DNA of 64,000 bases from Chitinibacter sp. FCG-7 (GTDB lineage Bacteria > Pseudomonadota > Gammaproteobacteria > Burkholderiales > Chitinibacteraceae): the NCBI RefSeq assembly GCF_040047665.1, contig NZ_CP157355.1:1488001-1552000 (forward strand), given 5' to 3'. The translations under genes were made by a program, and so were the position numbers. A model generated the notes under the pieces. The model saw nothing but the letters and a program-made list of their open reading frames with translations. It searched no databases and was not told the origin of the DNA. Every line of letters begins with the position of its first letter. Positions within the stretch are counted from its first letter, which is position 1. This document shows positions 9,474 through 18,312 of the stretch, in pieces.

Positions 9474-9605
9474 GATTTTAGTGATCAGCCCAAGCCTTCA
9501 CCCAAATACATAGCCAGGTATACACCTGAAGAACATTCCACAAGATACCTTCAGACACATACCCCTCGCGTTGGCTAATCAGTAAAATTCTGTTGGAGTA
9601 CACCT

Positions 9606-11177
9606 ATGCTTGATGCACAAATCAAAGCCCAGCTATCGGCTTACCTTGAAAAACTGCAACACCCGATTGAACTCATTGCCTCACTGGACGAGAGCGCAGC
9701 AGCGGGCGAGATCCGCACTTTGCTTGACGAAATCGCCGCATTAAATAACAAAATCAGTGTGCGTCATGACGGCAACGGCTTGAATCCAAATCAGCCACGC
9801 AAGCCGTCGTTTGCAATTGCTAGACAAGGCGAAAATCCGCGCGTGAGCTTTGCCGGTATTCCGCTGGGCCATGAATTTACGTCCTTGGTCTTGGCCTTGC
9901 TACAAACCGGCGGCCATCCACCGCGCGTCGACGATGCAACCATTGCGACGATCAAGGCACTGAAAGGCACGTTTGAATTTACAACATTCGTCTCACTGTC
10001 CTGCCATAACTGCCCGGATGTGGTGCAGGCGCTCAATTTGCTGTCGGTGCTAAACCCGAATATTCGTCATGAAATGGTTGATGGTGCGCTATTCCAGACT
10101 GAAGTCACCGAGCGGCAAATCATGGCGGTGCCGACGATTTTGCTCAACGGCCAGCCTTTTGGTCAGGGCCGGATGACGTTGGAAGAAATCATCGCCAAAA
10201 TCGACACTGGCAGTGCCGAGCGTCAGAGCGAAGAAATCAACGCTAAAGCGCCATTTGATGTCCTGATCGTTGGCGGTGGCCCCGCCGGATCGGCCGCGGC
10301 GGTCTATGCCGCACGCAAAGGCATTCGCACCGGCGTGGTGGCTGAACGCTTTGGCGGCCAGGTGCTCGACACGATGGGTATTGAGAACTTTATTTCGGTT
10401 AAAGAAACCGAAGGCCCTAAGCTCGCCGCCGCGCTTGAGAGCCATGTGCGTGAATACGATGTCGATATTATGAATCTGCAACGCGCCAACAAGCTGGTGG
10501 CCGATGCCGCCAGCCAGCTGATTGAAGTGCAACTGGCCAGCGGCGCGACGCTCAAAGGCCGTAGCGTGATTATTTCCACCGGTGCGCGCTGGCGCGAAAT
10601 GAATGTACCGGGCGAGCAGGAATATCGCGGTCGTGGCGTGGCCTATTGCCCGCATTGCGATGGCCCGCTGTTTAAAGGCAAGCGAGTCGCGGTGATCGGC
10701 GGCGGCAATTCCGGCGTGGAAGCGGCGATTGATCTGGCCGGGATTGTGCAGCATGTGACTTTGCTAGAGTTTGGCGATGCCTTGCGCGCCGACGCGGTGC
10801 TGCAAAACAAATTGCGCAGCTTGGCCAATGTCACCATCATCACCAATGCGCAAACCACTGCCGTACTGGGAGATGGGCAAAAAGTGAATGGCTTGGCATA
10901 CACCGACCGCGTCAGTGGCACCGCACAGCAAGTTGAGCTGGAAGGCATTTTTGTTCAGATCGGTTTGCTGCCGAATACCGACTGGCTCAAAGGCACACTG
11001 GATTTGAGCCCACGTGGTGAAATTGAAGTCGACAGCCACGGCCGCACCTCAATGCCCGGCGTTTTTGCGGCGGGCGATGCGACCACGACGCCATTTAAAC
11101 AAATCATTATCGCGATGGGCGAAGGCGCCAAAGCATCACTGAGCGCATTTGATTATCTGATTCGCAGCGGGCAGTAA
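9606..11177 (+). CDS. ahpF: Alkyl hydroperoxide reductase subunit F
   Basis: The 523-residue flavoprotein passes electrons from NAD(P)H to AhpC. Domains in order are: two fused thioredoxin-like folds (about 1-200) with the redox pair C133/C136 in LSCHNCPD; then a thioredoxin-reductase module with FAD motif [18 protein letters not shown], the catalytic pair in [11 protein letters not shown], the NAD-binding motif [11 protein letters not shown] and the closing FAD motif [15 protein letters not shown]. All four key cysteines are present. GTTGGAGTACACCT upstream gives the ribosome binding site. A strong terminator follows at 11202. Confidence 0.97.
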   Translation: MLDAQIKAQLSAYLEKLQHPIELIASLDESAAAGEIRTLLDEIAALNNKISVRHDGNGLNPNQPRKPSFAIARQGENPRVSFAGIPLGHEFTSLVLALLQTGGHPPRVDDATIATIKALKGTFEFTTFVSLSCHNCPDVVQALNLLSVLNPNIRHEMVDGALFQTEVTERQIMAVPTILLNGQPFGQGRMTLEEIIAKIDTGSAERQSEEINAKAPFDVLIVGGGPAGSAAAVYAARKGIRTGVVAERFGGQVLDTMGIENFISVKETEGPKLAAALESHVREYDVDIMNLQRANKLVADAASQLIEVQLASGATLKGRSVIISTGARWREMNVPGEQEYRGRGVAYCPHCDGPLFKGKRVAVIGGGNSGVEAAIDLAGIVQHVTLLEFGDALRADAVLQNKLRSLANVTIITNAQTTAVLGDGQKVNGLAYTDRVSGTAQQVELEGIFVQIGLLPNTDWLKGTLDLSPRGEIEVDSHGRTSMPGVFAAGDATTTPFKQIIIAMGEGAKASLSAFDYLIRSGQ

Positions 11178-11201
11178 GCTCAGCACTGAAAACGATACTG
11201 C

Positions 11202-11233
11202 AAACCCGCTGGCCTTAGGCCTGCGGGTTTTTT
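11202..11233 (+). terminator. Rho-independent terminator of ahpF
   Basis: AACCCGC and GGCC pair with GGCC and GCGGGTT around a TTA loop, followed by a run of six T. It starts 25 bases after the ahpF stop. Confidence 0.9.
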
Positions 11234-11360
11234 GCTGGAGCCAGGATATTGCCTCAGTCAGCACAAAGGTATTTCACAAATCTGTCTTGTGCTTGAGATT
11301 AGCGTGTAAAGAAGCACTCGTAAGCTCGCCGTTCTTTAAAAGAACAGGGAGAGCATAATC

Positions 11361-13870
11361 ATGCACCTCAAACCCAAGCACCTGACAATCGCGATGACCC
11401 TCGCAACAGCCCCTTGGCTGCTGACCGGATGTGGCGGCGGCAGCTCAGCAGTCGCAACCCCACCATCGACCACCGTACCAACACCTCAGCTCGCTGGTCG
11501 TGCCGTCCTCGCCGCGGCGAGTTTTGCCGATGGTCCGGTCTCTGGCCAATATTTGGGTGGCAGCTTGTTTAACGGCCACACAGCACCCTTTGCCAAGCAA
11601 CCGATCCAAGGCTTTTCGGCAATTCTGAAAAATGCAGATGGCTCTTTCCTGGCGATGCCTGACAATGGTTACGGCGGCATCGAGAATTCAGCCGACTTTA
11701 ATCTGCGCGTGTACACCATCCGCCCGAATTTCAAAACCGCGACCGGCGGCGATGGCAGCATCAAAGCGGAGAAATTCATTGAGCTGAAAGACCCGAATAA
11801 ACTGATCCCGTTTGCGATCACCAATCAATTCAGCAAAGAGCGCGTGCTCACCGGCGCCGATTTTGACATTGAATCGATGCAGCGCGCGCCGGATGGCACG
11901 CTATGGTTTGGCGACGAATTTGGCCCTTTCCTGCTGCATACCGACGCCAATGGCGTGCTACTGGAAGCGCCAATCAAGCTGATGGATAACGAAAACGCGG
12001 GTCAGGAAATCCGCTCGCCGCAAAACCCCTACAGCGAAGAAGGCAGCGCCGTGCGCATCATGAATGCTGTGCGTGCCCATGCCCAGAGCTTTGGTGCCAA
12101 ACGTGCGCCGGTATTTTCGCCCTACTTTGTGCAGCTGAAATACGATGCCAATGGCGTGAAATCGAGTCCGGATGCCCACTACGCCCGCGGCAAAATCCGC
12201 AACCGGGCCTCACCCCGGCCACCAGCGAGATTTTTGATGTGGCGTCGCTCAAGAGCGCTGGCTATCAGGTGGTGACCTGGACGGTGAACGACAAAGCCAA
12301 AATGACCGAGCTATTAAAAGCTGGCGTCAGCGGGATTATCTCTGATCGCCCCGATCTGCTGCTGGCAGCGGTGAAAGAGTTTGATGCCAACAAAGACGGC
12401 GTGCCCGGCGATTACCTGACCAAAGACGGCCTGATTGATCCGGCCAAATTTGACGCCCAAGGTCACCGTGGCGCGCGCAATCTGCGCCCAGAAAACACGC
12501 TGCCTGCACTAGAAGCAGCGCTGGATCACCTGATGACCACGCTGGAAACCGATTCAGGCATTACCAAAGATGGCGTGTCAGTGCTTAAGCATGATCCGTA
12601 CATCGAAACGCAAAAATGCCGTCGTGCCGATGGTCAACCGTACGATCAGATCAGTCAGGAAGTACTGATTAAGGATCGGACGCTAGCAGAAATTCAAAGC
12701 ACCTTTATCTGCGACAAACTGTTCCGTGGCGCCGAGCAGAAAAACGATCTAGCGCTGTCGCCAGTTTCGGTGGCTCTGGCTAAAACCAAAGGTTATCAAA
12801 ACCCCTATGTATTGCCCCGTACGCAAGACGTATTCGACCTTGTAGCCGCATACATCGACTATTACAGCAACGGTGCGGGCAAAACCCATCCGGAAGCGGC
12901 CAAACGCGTCGCCAACGCCAAAACCGTACGCTTTAACATCGAAACCAAGATCAATCCACGCGGTGATAAGGATAATCACGGTCTGATGTACAAAGACCGT
13001 ACCGTGGGCTTTGAGCAAATGGCCGATACCTTGGCCAAAGTGATTGTCGACAACAAGATGGAAGCGCGCGCCGACATCCAGAGTTTCGACTTCCGCACAC
13101 TACTGCGCGTGCAGGAGAAATTCCCTGCCATCCGCACCGTGTATCTGTTTGGCGATTTCCCGATCTATCCGGATCCGGCCAATACCGATGACGGTACCAA
13201 TATGCAGGATGAAAACGGCAAAAATACGCCGTGGATGGCCGGCCTGTACTGGCCATATCGCAGCACCGCCACCAGCAATCCATTCCGTGCGAAAAAATCA
13301 GGTGGTTTTGAAGGCATGGCGATCTCTAGCGATGGCAGCAAGCTGTACCCGCTGCTGGAACAGCCACTGAACGGCCACGATGAGAAAACACTGCTGATCA
13401 GCGAATTTGATATCGCCAGCCGTAAATACACCGGCAAAACCTTCAAGTACAAGCTGGATGCCAAAGGCACGAATATCGGCGACTTTATCGTATTTAACGC
13501 CGAAGAAGGCATTATTATCGAGCGCGATAACAGCACTGGCGATCTAACTGGCTTTAAAAAGCTCTTCAAGATCAAGCTGGGCAAAGCTGGCGATTACGTT
13601 GAAAAAACCGAACTGGTCAACCTGATGGACATTAAAGATCCAAAAGGCATCAGTGGCACGGCCAGCAATGGCGATATCGGTTTGGGTGGCGTCTTTGCGA
13701 TGCCGTTTGTCACCATCGAAGACGTGGTGGTGATCGATGAAAACACCCTCGGCGTGCTCAACGACAACAACTACCCATTTAGCGTGGGTCGCCACATGGG
13801 CAGTAAATCTGCTGATGATAATGAGTTTGTCTTGATTACCTTGCCTAGCCCACTGAAACTGGCCAAATAA
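11361..13870 (+). pseudogene. Exported phytase-like/glycerophosphodiester phosphodiesterase fusion lipoprotein, one frameshift
   Basis: Two overlapping frames (11361-12275 and 12239-13870) rejoin into one protein of about 836 residues if one A is restored in the A4 run at 12192-12195: the frame then reads GKNPQPGLTPATSEIFDVASL. The N-terminus is a lipoprotein signal (LLTGCGGGSS). Residues ~40-280 and the last ~260 match the two halves of the 'esterase-like activity of phytase' domain (MPDNGYGGIENSADFNLR, GTLWFGDEFGPF; SGGFEGMAISSDG, GVLNDNNYPFSVGRH). Between them lie GDPD segments: first a domain tail (VVTWTVNDKAKMTELLKAGVSGIISD), then a start with the catalytic GHRGARNLRPENTLPALE. The function is probably phosphodiester or organic phosphate cleavage at the cell surface. 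A single indel in a homopolymer could be a sequencing error. Confidence 0.8.
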
Positions 13871-13903
13871 ATCACAGTGTCAGCTCGCTGACTCATCCCC
13901 ATC

Positions 13904-13936
13904 AAACCCCGGTCGATTTATCGCCCGGGGTTTTAC
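13904..13936 (+). terminator. Rho-independent terminator after the phytase/GDPD gene
   Basis: AAACCCCGG and CCGGGGTTTT form an 8-9 bp stem around an AT-rich loop and end in TTTTA, 34 bases past the stop codon. Confidence 0.8.
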
Positions 13937-14099
13937 TTTAAGTGAATATTAAAGCGATGGACTTCCGATATCGATAAAATGAGGAATGCAGCCTGTTTCA
14001 CGCCCGCCGGAGGATTGTTGGAAAAATGATTTGTCCACAATATCCTGTTGCGAACCATCGAGTGGGCGGCGACACCTGCTTGAATCACTTGGCATTTTT

Positions 14100-14651
14100 A
14101 TGGAAGACATGGAAGACGCGCACTTGGAACTCCTGACCACCTTAATTCACCCCAATGTCACCACCATTGATGGCCGCATCGCCAATCGCCACGCGGTACG
14201 GGCGATTGTGCAAGACGGTGATGACATCTTGCTGCTCTACACTCGCCGCTATGACGACTACAGTTTACCCGGCGGTGGCGTTGATGAAGGGGAAGATTTG
14301 GCTGCGGCATTGCGACGTGAGCTGCAGGAGGAAACGGGCGCGCAGGATATTCAAATTGTCAGCGAATATGGCTATCTGGATGAATACCGCCCCAGCCTAA
14401 AGCCGGATCACGATGTGTTGTTTATGCGCTCTTATATTTACGTCTGCCAGATTGCCCGCGAGCTGGGCGAAGCCAAAATGGAGCATTACGAAATCAAGAA
14501 TGGCATGGAAGCCAAGTGGGTTAATCTGGCGCAGGCGATTGCTCACAATGAGCAAATCATCGCCACCCAATCTAGCAGTATGGGGATGTCAATTTTGCGC
14601 GAAACCTGGCTATTACAACGACTGCAAGATCAAGCGATTAATCAGCGTTAA
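14100..14651 (+). CDS. Nudix hydrolase (paralogue A)
   Basis: The 183-residue protein hydrolyses a nucleoside diphosphate linked to another group X. The Nudix box is complete: GGGVDEGEDLAAALRREL followed by QEETGAQ, with the REXXEE core. The segment YDDYSLPGGG just before it and YGYLDEYRPS after it are shared with the second Nudix gene at 16805, so the two are paralogues. The start could be 14100 or 14109; the reading from 13986 adds 38 residues absent from the family. It converges with the ClC gene, only 6 bases between stops. Confidence 0.85.
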   Translation: MEDMEDAHLELLTTLIHPNVTTIDGRIANRHAVRAIVQDGDDILLLYTRRYDDYSLPGGGVDEGEDLAAALRRELQEETGAQDIQIVSEYGYLDEYRPSLKPDHDVLFMRSYIYVCQIARELGEAKMEHYEIKNGMEAKWVNLAQAIAHNEQIIATQSSSMGMSILRETWLLQRLQDQAINQR

Positions 14652-14657
14652 GCCGGT

Positions 14658-15986
14658 TTATTTCTCCTTCAAAGCCAGCACAGCAAGCGCCCTGTTGGCC
14701 AGCTCGTGATACAGATTGGCATTAAATCGGCGAGCAACCATGGACGCAATCATGGTGGCCACCAGCAAAGAAATCACCATTGAATGCCCATCGGTCATTT
14801 CCATCAGAATAATGGCGGCAGTAATGGGTGCGCGTGTTACTGCGGCCAGCATGGCCGCCATGCCAATGGCCATCAGCTTTGCCGTGACAGGCTCAGCAAA
14901 AAAGCCCGCAAACCAGCTCCCAACACCTGCCCCCATGGCCAGCGATGGTGCAAAAATACCGCCAGGCAAACCCGTTAGAAATGTGGTGAGCAGGCCAATA
15001 AATTTAAGCGGCAGAAAATACCAGGGTAAGGCCTGCTGACTTTCAATGGCGGCACGAGTCACCTCAGCACCACTGCCGTGGATAGGCGCCAGCATACCCA
15101 AACAAGCAATCAGTAACCCGCAGCAGGCCACAAAATGATAAGGCCTAGCTTTTTGCCAGAGCTGAACCGGCAACGGTAGCCAGCGCTGAGTATTGAGGCA
15201 TAGCCAGGCAAAGCTGCCACCGATCAAGCCGCACAACAGGCTGATTGAAATCACGGGGAGCAGCTCAATCACCGCAAATGCAGGTGCATGGATTCGACCA
15301 AAGTAAACGTAGTCTCCCTCAATCGCCAGCGAGACAATACCGGCCAGAATCACTGCGCCGAGTAATTTGCCCGAGGTTTTTTCTTCGACCGAGCGCGCCA
15401 TTTCTTCAAAAGCAAAAACAATCCCGGCCAGCGGTGTGTTAAAAGCGGCGGCAATGCCGGCTGCGCCGCCCACCAGAATGAGCTGCCGGCGCACTTCGGC
15501 ATTATTGTCCGGCATGAGATCACGCAGCGAATACATAATACTGGCGCCAATTTGTACGGTTGGCCCCTCACGCCCCAAGACAAAGCCGCTGGCCAGCCCC
15601 AGCACAATGCCCACGGCTTTGAATGCCGCAATTTTCAATGACAGCAGACGCCGGGTGACAAACAGCTGATCGGATACCTGCAGCGCGGCCTTGGCCTGAG
15701 GAATACCGCTACCCTGCGCACCAGGGCCATGCAAATTCATCAGCCAGTAAATCAATACGCCGCCGCCAGGCGCCAACACCAAGGGCGACCACCACCAGCG
15801 TGCTTGCGCCCAGCTGAAGAAACCCGATGCCCATTCAGCGACCGTGGCCAGCGCCACCGCAGCCAGGCCGACCAGAACAGCACCAAGCCAGAACAGCAGC
15901 TGGGTCTTGGTTTTCAGTGGAACGCCCAAGATCCTGACCCGGATTGCATTAACAATGGACAGCAATGATGTTGACTGAAGGCTCAC
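14658..15986 (-). CDS. ClC-family chloride channel/H+ antiporter
   Basis: The 442-residue protein matches the ClcA core. The three selectivity-filter blocks are present: GSGIPQAKAAL, GREGPTVQIGA (with the gating glutamate) and GGIFAPSLAMGAG. The inner glutamate of H+-coupled antiporters is kept in FAFEEM, so exchange of two Cl- for one H+ is expected, for example in acid resistance. No C-terminal CBS domains are present. A GTG start at 15986 is used. It is the last gene of a minus-strand group with the DapB-like and Nudix genes. Confidence 0.92.
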   Translation of the reverse strand: MSLQSTSLLSIVNAIRVRILGVPLKTKTQLLFWLGAVLVGLAAVALATVAEWASGFFSWAQARWWWSPLVLAPGGGVLIYWLMNLHGPGAQGSGIPQAKAALQVSDQLFVTRRLLSLKIAAFKAVGIVLGLASGFVLGREGPTVQIGASIMYSLRDLMPDNNAEVRRQLILVGGAAGIAAAFNTPLAGIVFAFEEMARSVEEKTSGKLLGAVILAGIVSLAIEGDYVYFGRIHAPAFAVIELLPVISISLLCGLIGGSFAWLCLNTQRWLPLPVQLWQKARPYHFVACCGLLIACLGMLAPIHGSGAEVTRAAIESQQALPWYFLPLKFIGLLTTFLTGLPGGIFAPSLAMGAGVGSWFAGFFAEPVTAKLMAIGMAAMLAAVTRAPITAAIILMEMTDGHSMVISLLVATMIASMVARRFNANLYHELANRALAVLALKEK

Positions 15987-16044
15987 GTCTTTCTACCGGA
16001 TAGGTGTCGTGTGAAGTGAAGAATTAAAACCGGGATAGCAACAC

Positions 16045-16782
16045 TTAGCTGGCTTCCAGCAAGGTTGACATCACTTCCTGACGCATCAGGCTGGCAAACT
16101 CATACATACCCGGTGGCTGCTTGGCCATCAGCGACAAGGCATAGATGGCCCCCGTGCCAAATGCTTCCCGGCTGATCGAGTCATGAATAAATCTGACCGT
16201 TTGATAGGGAAAACCAAACACCACCTGGTGATGGCCAACAATGCCCCCGAGGCGCAAGGAGGTGACATCACCCACATTCAGCTCATGCGCCAGTTTTTTA
16301 GCCGTGCCCGAGATGTCTTTTTTCTCTTTGAAGTGCTCTTCAAGCACTGCAATATCAACATGCGGTGCAATTTTCTGCAGAGCTTTGGCGGCGATCATCA
16401 GAAAATTAATCCCAACCGTAATATTGGGGCTGCACATCACCACAATCTGATCGGCCAGGCTCTGGGCAAAAGCAAGCTGCGCTTCATCATGATTCGAGTT
16501 GGCAGACAGGATATGGATACCGGCAGCGGCGGCTGCCCGGCCATAGAGCATGATATTGTCGGGGGAAGAAAAATCGATCACATAATCAACAGGGTGATTG
16601 TTAAATAAAATCTCGAAGTCGGCGGCGCTTCTGATTGTCAAGACCGGATAGGATTCTGTGAATGTCAGGTTTTCATTATTGCGATGCGCTACCCATTTGA
16701 GGTTGACAGCAGCATCCGCATTCAAAACGCGCGCAACGGCTTTACCTGCCCGCCCGTAACCAATTAAACCTACATTTTTCAT
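16045..16782 (-). CDS. 4-hydroxy-tetrahydrodipicolinate reductase-like protein (DapB family)
   Basis: The 245-residue protein shows the DapB order: an N-terminal Rossmann motif GLIGYGRAGKAVARVL, the dinucleotide-domain strand VDYVIDFSSPDN, and the substrate-domain motifs VLEEHFKEKKDISGTA and GIVGHHQVVFG. In true DapB the catalytic region is EXHHXXKXDXPSGTA; here the second His is replaced by Phe, and the Asp-Ala-Pro stretch reads Asp-Ile, so the substrate may differ from lysine-pathway DapB. It sits 22 bases after a Nudix gene, probably in the same operon; this genomic setting is not the usual one for dapB. Confidence 0.75.
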   Translation of the reverse strand: MKNVGLIGYGRAGKAVARVLNADAAVNLKWVAHRNNENLTFTESYPVLTIRSAADFEILFNNHPVDYVIDFSSPDNIMLYGRAAAAAGIHILSANSNHDEAQLAFAQSLADQIVVMCSPNITVGINFLMIAAKALQKIAPHVDIAVLEEHFKEKKDISGTAKKLAHELNVGDVTSLRLGGIVGHHQVVFGFPYQTVRFIHDSISREAFGTGAIYALSLMAKQPPGMYEFASLMRQEVMSTLLEAS

Positions 16783-16804
16783 AAAAATACCCTTGCCAGT
16801 TGAA

Positions 16805-17326
16805 TTAGTTCCGCATGGATGTGCGGATAAACTTCAGCAGCCAGGTTTCCCGCTGAATTGAAATCCCCATCTGTGACGGTGTTTGCGCCAGCATGGCCTC
16901 GCTGTGCGCGATGGCCTCATCCAGCTTGATCCAGACCGGTTTAACACCATTGCCGATTTCTCTGTGGTGCAATGACAGCGCCGTGAAATCTTCTTTAACC
17001 GCGCAGCGATAGCAGTAGGAGCGCAGAAACACCACATCGAACTTTGCTCGTGGGCTAGGCCGGTATTCATCCAGATAGCCAATATATTCCTCGATCACAA
17101 TATCGCTAGCGCCCACCTCCTCACGCAGCTCTCTGCGCAGCGCACTGATCACGTCCTCCCCTTTCTCCAGGCCGCCCCCCGGCAGACTGTAATCATGGTG
17201 TTTGGCGGTATACATCAGCAAAATCTCGTCCCCGCGAACAATAATCGCCCGCGCAGCGCGGCGATTCATAATGCGGCGATCAATGCTCTGGATCGCGGAA
17301 TGAATAATCGTCGTGAGTTTTTTCAT
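16805..17326 (-). CDS. Nudix hydrolase (paralogue B)
   Basis: A protein of about 173 residues with a full Nudix box, GGGLEKGEDVISALRREL followed by REEVGASD. It matches paralogue A closely along its length: HDYSLPGGG, YIGYLDEYRPSP, HREIGNGVKPVWIKLDEAIAHSEA and a common end QMGISIQRETWLLK (MGMSILRETWLLQ in A). The start MKKLTTIIHS at 17326 is aligned with paralogue A; a longer frame starts at 17374. It is the first gene of the minus-strand group with the DapB-like gene. Confidence 0.83.
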   Translation of the reverse strand: MKKLTTIIHSAIQSIDRRIMNRRAARAIIVRGDEILLMYTAKHHDYSLPGGGLEKGEDVISALRRELREEVGASDIVIEEYIGYLDEYRPSPRAKFDVVFLRSYCYRCAVKEDFTALSLHHREIGNGVKPVWIKLDEAIAHSEAMLAQTPSQMGISIQRETWLLKFIRTSMRN

Positions 17327-17502
17327 CTGTATCGAATGGGTAATCCAAAGGATTGAGTCGGTAGATCGCGGCACATACGCGCCGACTCAATCTGTTTTCT
17401 TCACTCGATCATGCTGGTAAACCGTGTTCACTGGCAAATTATTACATTTGTACAAATGTATTTGGTGGTCAAATTGTCACAATAAGCGGCAAAAAGGGGG
17501 AA

Positions 17503-17985
17503 TTAATGATCAGAAAGTGGGTTGCTTTCACCAGCATCAAGCTCGAGCTGACTCATGGTATCGAGCAAGGCAGAGAGCGATTCGTGAAGCCTGGCCAAAG
17601 CAGGCGCGGGTAGCCGCCCCAGCGCGTCAGGCAGCAGGCCTTTGACCGGATGTGGGGCCAGACTGAGTTTGTCGACCCCGTATTGGGTGGGATAGAGGCG
17701 CACGGAACGAGCATCCTGACTGGATCTTTTACGCTCGACCAAACCCGAGCTGACCAGCTTTTCAACCAGATTGCTGGTGGTCGACTGGTGCAATGACATG
17801 GCCTTGGCCAGCACAGACAGCGTTAAACCGGGCTGGGCATCAATCTCCGACAAAGCCCACAGTTGGGCACCGCTCATGCCCAGCTCTTGCTCTACCGATT
17901 GAAAATGCTTGCGCACCGACCTGAAGACAATCCGGAACTGCTTGAGCACTTCAACATCCAGGTAATTGGGCTGTTCGATATTCAT
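17503..17985 (-). CDS. MarR-family transcriptional regulator
   Basis: The 160-residue protein has the winged-helix core of MarR repressors: LWALSEIDAQPGLTLSVLAKAMSLHQSTTSNLVEKLVSSGLVERKRS followed by the DxRxxR wing motif, here QDARSVRLYP. It could respond to a phenolic or other small ligand; the target is not evident. The 130 bases between it and the Nudix gene are AT-rich, with repeats of a TACAAATGTA type that could be an operator. Confidence 0.88.
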   Translation of the reverse strand: MNIEQPNYLDVEVLKQFRIVFRSVRKHFQSVEQELGMSGAQLWALSEIDAQPGLTLSVLAKAMSLHQSTTSNLVEKLVSSGLVERKRSSQDARSVRLYPTQYGVDKLSLAPHPVKGLLPDALGRLPAPALARLHESLSALLDTMSQLELDAGESNPLSDH

Positions 17986-18114
17986 CGGGAAACCTACATC
18001 TGCGCGCCATTCAAAACGAGGGGCATTATGCGCTTGTGGGGATGATTTTGTGCAGAGGGCATGCGGAATATTTGCTTGGCCACTGACTGCGCACCAGCAG
18101 ATGCAGCACCAACG

Positions 18115-18146
18115 AAAAAAGGGTTCCAGCTAAAAAGCTGGAACCC
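18115..18146 (-). terminator. Bidirectional-looking hairpin with A-run, terminator on the minus strand
   Basis: GGGTTCCAGC (18121-18130) and GCTGGAACCC (18137-18146) form a perfect 10-bp stem around TAAAAA. A run of six A before it is a U-run on the minus strand. No minus-strand gene now ends here, which suggests that the gene it served was displaced when the integrase-bearing DNA arrived. That is an inference. Confidence 0.7.
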
Positions 18147-18151
18147 TTATA

Positions 18152-18180
18152 TTCTTGGTGCCGACGGCAGGCACCAAGAA
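18152..18180. repeat. Perfect 11-bp dyad upstream of the integrase, possible attachment-site region
   Basis: TTCTTGGTGCC and GGCACCAAGAA pair perfectly around GACGGCA. It lies 133 bases before the integrase start, where an attachment site is expected. The half GGTGCCGACGGCAGG resembles the end of a tRNA read on the minus strand, but no T-arm follows. No second copy was found by eye in the window, so the other island end is not identified. Confidence 0.45.
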
Positions 18181-18312
18181 ACAATATCACAGTGTTTCAC
18201 TTTGTTCTTTTCCTTTGAAAAATCAGCAAACTACAAGCGGTAGATGTATCATAAAGTTCCAATCAATACCGATGTACCCCACTGTAAATGTGGGGTATCG
18301 TGTGGGGTCAAC

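Noticed and set aside
9357..9578. 73-codon open frame between ahpC and ahpF
   Set aside because: It runs through the long palindrome and hairpin and has no protein-family features; the region is better read as a structured spacer.
10089..10754. 221-codon minus-strand frame inside ahpF
   Set aside because: It is a shadow of the intact ahpF gene, with no own features.
18152..18180. tRNA 3' end read on the minus strand (GGTGCCGACGGCAGG)
   Set aside because: The sequence continues into the other half of a perfect dyad, and no T-arm, anticodon arm or CCA-compatible structure follows, so it is not a tRNA.
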